Assembly: GCF_040954835.1 (NCBI RefSeq)
Contig: NC_090700.1
Coordinates: 16,721,501 to 16,785,500, forward strand
Length of the DNA: 64,000 nt
Direction: 5' to 3'
DNA from: Lepisosteus oculatus
Taxonomy: Eukaryota > Chordata > Actinopteri > Semionotiformes > Lepisosteidae
Position 1 is the stretch's first letter, and each line of letters opens with the position of its first letter. The notes under the pieces were generated by a model, which did not search any database, was not told where the DNA came from, and was given only the letters and a program-made list of their open reading frames with translations. Both the position numbers and the translations under genes were made by a program. This document shows positions 61,001 to 64,000 of the stretch, one piece after another.

Positions 61001-64000
61001 AATTTTACCGTACATAAGCATTGGTCACAACTCTAAACCAGACTTTTCTTACACAGAAAAGCTAAAATGTACACGGGGTCTTAGTTAGATATTAGAGCTA
61101 ACAAAAAGAAGCATATCCTGCCAAGTTTGAAATCAAACAGATGATGAAGCTAAAAAGCGTGGAATCAGAAAGAGAAAAAAAAGTCTTCAGTATTCTAAAC
61201 ATCAAAGAGCCACGAGAAAAGGCAGATGAATTACCTTCATCAATGCATTTACAACTCCAAGTCTAAATCAGAACTCCAGTGGTTATTTCAGTATCAACCA
61301 TGTGAAAATTCAACATCTGTATCCCAAAGATAATTGCAATAGAATATTACTTCACTCATTACTTTAGAGTTGAAAAATAAATATCAGTTAAGTTCAAACA
61401 TTAGTATTAAGATCCAGGAAATAATATTTATATGCTGTAATCCCAGTGTTCTGGCTAACTTCCATTCTGGGCTTGTTCAGTCCTACCTTCCAAAAATTCC
61501 CTCTAAATTCAACAGGTGCAGACATGTGCTTGATCTGTATAGTGGGGCTGCTGGTGTAGTATGGCTCTTATGTGTCTCTCAAGTGGGTGCTACACTTTAG
61601 TGGTGGTTGAACTGCATCCCCTCCTATGTATAAAGTGCTTTGGGATCCATGTTGATGTAATACTGTATGAATTAACAGTAATGGACAAGGTGTTCGTTGA
61701 ACTGCATCCATGTGAAAATCTATCAGATTCTAGCAAGAATGCCATTACGGAATGGAATCAATCCAAAATAAACTACATAAATATCAAACCACATATACAT
61801 GGATATCCCATGCATTAGAAAATGTACCATACAATCTCATTTAAAGACTCAAGAATAACTAAGGAATTATATAAAATATAGATTAAACTAAGAATATTGT
61901 TTGAATATGTAAATATATCTCCAGAGACCAGAGGTAATGATACAGTAGTTTTACAAGCCATTCCAGAAAAACCTTACATTTTATTTTTTCTAAAATCACT
62001 TGCAAGCCATCTTCAACATGTGGACATAGAATTCTGCTGAAATAGAAAAGATGTTACATTAGCAATTATATTTAATATTTATAATATTCTCTGTTTAACC
62101 CATGTTTTTAACAAGGAATGGAACCATCGTTGTTAAAAAGTCTATCCCTGTCATCTTCGGGTGTAAAAATGTCTGTATTTCCTTCTTTGTAGGCTTTTTG
62201 TCTGGGGGCAGGCAGTTCAGAGTGTGCCTTGTGTGTTTTTATAGGTCGTACTGGGACAATGGTGTGTACATGGCTCATTGACAGCGACCAGTTTGAGAGT
62301 GCAAAGGTATCCTGACCAGCAAGGCAATACTGTCAGAGAATCCCTTTAGAGAATTCAACCACAACGTACAGTAGCCCTGTTTACATTCATATAACATGTT
62401 TAAATCATTAGGGCCTCAAAGTGCCACTGTAGATAGTCAGACAGGAAAGCAAGTTAACAATGGATTAACACTGGAACGAAAGGTATATAATATCATGCTG
62501 TACAAATAAAACTTTTACAATAATGTATATTTAGAAAAAATGATCATTGAAAAGTATGCCTTAAATTCTTTTTTTTAATCTGAAACATTAAATGCAAAAA
62601 GCAAAATAAATACTTAAAGTAATTGAATTCCAAATATAAATTGTCTTAGAGACGTGCTTTTATCTTTGATTTCAAATTATCAAGAGGTTCTGCCCAATCC
62701 GCAAAAGAGAGGAGCTACCTACGTTAGCTCAAGATGTTTAGTTCATTTGCACGAGAAATTTGTGCTCACTACAACAGAGGATGTGTAGTACAGATTCAGT
62801 AATAATCCCTTTCAACTGCTGGATAGTTTTGTGTTTTTCCCCTTTTAAAACAACCATGTCATGGTACTACATGCTATTTAATTAGATTCTTATTAAAAAC
62901 TTTACCTTGTTTGCATTTTTTAAGGAAAGTCTGGATTATTTTGGGGAGAGAAGAACGGACACAAGCATGAGCTCAAAGTTCCAAGGAGTAGAGACGCCTT
63001 CACAGGTACAAATAAAGCATTGTTGAAAGCTAAATTCACTATCATGCTTTAAGGCTTTTGATGTTTTGTTTTCTTTTAACAATACAGATAGCTAGTTGTC
63101 AGATTTCTCTTTGAAAAGTGGAAAATGTATAAATAAAAGTAATAATAATTCCTTGCATTTGTGTACTGCTTTTAATCCTGAAGCATCCTCCAGTGCTTTG
63201 CATATACAGTAGGAGGGAACTCATTTCATCCACCGCTGAGGTGCAACACCCATCTGGGTGACGTGCCAGCAGATCACGTGCAGAAGATATTGCTTCACCA
63301 ATTGGATAAGAGGGCATTTTAGGTAGGCCACATCACAGAAGTCCAGGGTAGAATCTAACCAGGACAAAAAATGTTAGTGCCCCTACTCCTCGGAACATTC
63401 AAATGGGATCTTTAATGGGCATAGAGTCCTTGATTTAACAGCTCAACCAAAAGGATGATACTTCCTATAGCACATTTTGCTTGCTGTCCCGTTATAATGG
63501 GACATTGGTTTGGAAATTCTGGAGTGCCACCTGCTGGTCTACCAGCACCTAATAACTGAAGGCTGTATATGTAGAAAAATGGTTATTGAAATGTACGCCT
63601 TAAATTCTTTTTCAATCTGTAATTGAAACAACAAATGTAAAAAGCAAAATAAATACTTAAGATGTTCCCCATCCCAATACTGGCCAGGCCCAGCCTTGCT
63701 TAAATGCTCTGTATATGGATAGATCTGGAAGCCCTTTAAGTCCTGGGGGTTGATTTTCAGTACCTGAGAAGGTCATTTTTTCTCATCTTAAACTGTGGCT
63801 GCCTTTTGGGTATTTGAATGGGATACCAAGGTGACAATTGCTGAGGTCTAGTTTATAAGATAGTGAGTCCATTATTTTTTGAGGGAGAGTCTTGTTTCTG
63901 TGCTTTACAGAGCAGGTACGTGGGGTATTATGAGATCATGAAAAACAAGTACAACAGGCAGCTACCTCCTGAGAAGAGCTTGAAAATTCGAAGCATTCGA
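45956..64000 (+). CDS. TPTE: Voltage-sensing phosphatase (TPTE/VSP family), N-terminal sensor to catalytic domain, runs off the window
   Basis: Fourteen exons give the first 386 residues in one frame. Acidic N-terminus ([17 protein letters not shown], then a Glu/Asp-rich stretch), four membrane helices S1-S4 (about 60-175), the linker [17 protein letters not shown], and the PTEN-like phosphatase. The active-site loop HCKGGKGRTGT has catalytic Cys304 and Arg310; the WPD-like aspartate is in FIDDHNVP. S4 reads [20 protein letters not shown], with arginines at relative positions 0, 6, 9, 15 and 18. The family senses membrane voltage and dephosphorylates phosphoinositides on depolarisation. All catalytic residues are present, so it is predicted active, unlike human TPTE. 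The C2 domain lies beyond 64000. Exons: 45956-46005, 47064-47147, 47618-47665, 49028-49189, 49889-50008, 54592-54691, 55193-55256, 56239-56303, 56970-57030, 57905-57986, 59903-59991, 62245-62306, 62925-63005, 63911-64000. Confidence 0.95.
46006..47063 (+). other. TPTE: VSP intron 1
   Basis: 1.06 kb, AT-rich. I see no repeat or conserved block. Confidence 0.5.
47064..47147 (+). CDS. TPTE: VSP exon 2 (residues 17-44 plus 2 nt)
   Basis: Acidic stretch [20 protein letters not shown]. Acceptor CTCTAG, donor GTGAGT. Assigned by phase and position; sequence is variable in the family. Confidence 0.8.
47618..47665 (+). CDS. TPTE: VSP exon 3 (residues 45-60 plus 2 nt)
   Basis: Encodes [15 protein letters not shown], leading into S1. 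Acceptor CTTTAG, donor GTAAGT. Confidence 0.88.
47830..48010 (-). repeat. Unclassified tRNA-like repeat, inverted copy 1
   Basis: The minus strand near 47988-48015 reads CAAGCCTGAGTCATGTCACT, which recurs almost exactly on the plus strand at about 48470-48490. In VSP intron 3. Confidence 0.4.
48425..48640 (+). repeat. Unclassified tRNA-like repeat, copy 2
   Basis: ATCTCTGTGATCCGGTTGCC followed by GTTTGAGCCTGGGTCATGTC resembles a decayed tRNA head with a B box. Inverted relative to 47830-48010. Confidence 0.4.
49028..49189 (+). CDS. TPTE: VSP exon 4, S1 and S2 (residues 61-114 plus 2 nt)
   Basis: S1 [16 protein letters not shown] with its aspartates, and S2 ending [13 protein letters not shown]. 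Acceptor CTCCAG, donor GTGAGT. Confidence 0.95.
49889..50008 (+). CDS. TPTE: VSP exon 5, S3 (residues 115-154 plus 2 nt)
   Basis: Encodes [20 protein letters not shown], with the conserved S3 aspartate, then [15 protein letters not shown]. Donor GTAGGA. Confidence 0.95.
51381..51414. repeat. (ATTT)n microsatellite
   Basis: Tandem TTTA units immediately before the L2 LINE. Confidence 0.85.
51425..53525 (+). mobile_element. L2-clade LINE, 5'-truncated, with near-intact RT 3' half
   Basis: Reverse transcriptase motifs in order: [65 protein letters not shown] and [11 protein letters not shown] (catalytic YADD at about 52453). The frame is open from about 51460 to 52770, then shifts at a run of eight T (52755-52762). 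The C-terminal part continues at about 52755-53296 with DYCNALLPG and [15 protein letters not shown]. The 3' end is CTGTAAAGCGCTTTGAG...ATAAAGTTTATTATT with an ATT tail. No endonuclease domain. Inserted in VSP intron 5, plus orientation. Confidence 0.9.
51460..53296 (+). pseudogene. LINE ORF2 reverse-transcriptase fragment (one frameshift)
   Basis: About 610 codons across two frames. The only defect I see besides the 5' truncation is the frame change near 52755-52762. Host gene exons on either side are unaffected. Confidence 0.85.
54592..54691 (+). CDS. TPTE: VSP exon 6, S4 voltage sensor (residues 155-188)
   Basis: [20 protein letters not shown], then [14 protein letters not shown]. Acceptor CTGTAG, donor GTGAGG. 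Confidence 0.96.
55193..55256 (+). CDS. TPTE: VSP exon 7, sensor-phosphatase linker (residues 189-209 plus 1 nt)
   Basis: [20 protein letters not shown], then T. Basic phosphoinositide-binding linker. Donor GTTTGT is weak but gives the right frame. Confidence 0.93.
55570..55632. mobile_element. Hairpin interspersed element, half copy
   Basis: CCATGCTGAAAAGAGAAGAA then CGTTTCAGCTGTGGAGCCTT, the left arm of the family at 4988 and 9207; the right arm is missing. Confidence 0.6.
56239..56303 (+). CDS. TPTE: VSP exon 8 (residues 210-231)
   Basis: Encodes [20 protein letters not shown], then G, the start of the phosphatase domain. Acceptor TTCACAG, donor GTAGGC. Confidence 0.94.
56970..57030 (+). 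CDS. TPTE: VSP exon 9 (residues 232-251 plus 1 nt)
   Basis: [20 protein letters not shown]. Acceptor CTTTAG, donor GTAAGT. Confidence 0.95.
57905..57986 (+). CDS. TPTE: VSP exon 10 (residues 252-278 plus 2 nt)
   Basis: [20 protein letters not shown], then HNVPSL; carries the WPD-like loop. Acceptor GAACAG, donor GTAAGT. Confidence 0.95.
58128..58483 (-). mobile_element. tRNA-headed SINE (family A), full-length minus copy
   Basis: Head at the high end (B-box-like GGGTTCAATCC near 58425), body with GTTAATTGGCTCCTGGGAAC, tail ending AATGGATGG. In VSP intron 10. Confidence 0.8.
59903..59991 (+). CDS. TPTE: VSP exon 11 (residues 279-308 plus 1 nt)
   Basis: [20 protein letters not shown], then IAIHCKGGK with the catalytic cysteine. 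Donor GTGAGG. Confidence 0.96.
60130..60665 (-). mobile_element. 5S rRNA-derived SINE, minus copy
   Basis: The head on the minus strand reads GTACCTGGATGGGAGACCTC, as in 5S rRNA, near 60575-60600; the body carries GAGATGTAAAACCGAAGACC. The low-coordinate end is the LINE-like tail (CTGTAAAGGGCTTTGAGTGG). In VSP intron 11. Confidence 0.8.
60666..62244 (+). other. TPTE: 3' part of VSP intron 11
   Basis: Apart from the possible SINE tail at 61540-61680 I see nothing recognisable; AT-rich. Confidence 0.45.
61540..61680 (+). mobile_element. Possible 5S-SINE tail fragment
   Basis: GTGGGTGCTACACTTTAGTG followed by TATAAAGTGCTTTGGGATCC resembles the tail half of the 5S-headed SINEs. Short and diverged. 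Confidence 0.35.
62245..62306 (+). CDS. TPTE: VSP exon 12 (residues 309-329)
   Basis: [20 protein letters not shown]; completes the active-site loop with its arginine. Acceptor TTATAG, donor GTATCC. Confidence 0.95.
62925..63005 (+). CDS. TPTE: VSP exon 13 (residues 330-356)
   Basis: [20 protein letters not shown], then GVETPSQ. Acceptor TTTTAAG, donor GTACAA. Confidence 0.95.
63140..63705 (-). mobile_element. 5S rRNA-derived SINE, minus copy, diverged
   Basis: The head on the minus strand reads AAGCAAGGCTGGGCCTGGCC near 63674-63700, similar to the 5S internal promoter region. The middle has CATTAAAGATCCCATTTGAA, parallel to the copy at 60.1 kb. Tail poorly kept. In VSP intron 13. Confidence 0.65.
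63911..64000 (+). CDS. TPTE: VSP exon 14, cut by the window end (residues 357-386)
   Basis: [20 protein letters not shown], then [10 protein letters not shown]; passes from phosphatase towards the C2 domain. Acceptor TTTACAG. Open at 64000. Confidence 0.93.

Overview
This is a vertebrate nuclear genomic window, most likely from a ray-finned fish. It holds five multi-exon protein genes with GT-AG introns, separated by AT-rich sequence rich in SINEs, LINEs and small DNA elements. The mix of 5S-rRNA-headed SINEs, tRNA-headed SINEs, an L2-clade LINE and a short LTR fits a non-teleost ray-finned fish (gar, bowfin or sturgeon grade). That species-level guess is inference. Nothing bacterial, viral or CRISPR-like is present.

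Layout, left to right: (1) PROSER1 on the minus strand, 5' part only, eight coding exons from 6742 down to 111. (2) VPS36 on the plus strand, complete, 14 coding exons 7770-23910. Its start codon lies 1,027 bp from that of PROSER1, in divergent orientation. (3) THSD1 on the plus strand, complete, four coding exons 29255-36199, poly(A) signal at 36838. (4) A FGL1-like fibrinogen-domain secreted protein on the minus strand, complete, seven coding exons 43274 down to 37330, convergent with THSD1. (5) A voltage-sensing phosphatase of the TPTE/VSP family on the plus strand, 14 exons from 45956 to the window end, covering the whole voltage sensor and the phosphatase catalytic core. The C2 domain lies beyond the window.

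The genes do not form one pathway: a chromatin/DNA-demethylation-associated factor (PROSER1), an ESCRT-II subunit (VPS36), an endothelial membrane protein (THSD1), a secreted fibrinogen-related protein and a voltage-gated phosphoinositide phosphatase. VPS36-THSD1 adjacency in the same orientation matches human 13q14.3. PROSER1 beside VPS36 and FGL1-like beside VSP differ from the human arrangement as I recall it.

Repeats explain most of the longer spurious reading frames: a tRNA-headed SINE with at least six recognisable copies, 5S-headed SINEs at about 14.7, 60.1 and 63.1 kb, a different tRNA SINE at 20.2 kb, hairpin elements at 5.0, 9.2 and 55.6 kb, an L2 LINE 3' half at 51.4-53.5 kb, other LINE remnants at 2.3-3.0 and 19.5-20.1 kb, a mariner-like MITE at 21.6 kb, and a probable solo LTR with a 5-bp target duplication at 34488-34815. 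I found no convincing undescribed system. The most useful second-look items are the gene order, the solo LTR, the shared SINE/LINE tail and the FGL1-like paralogue.
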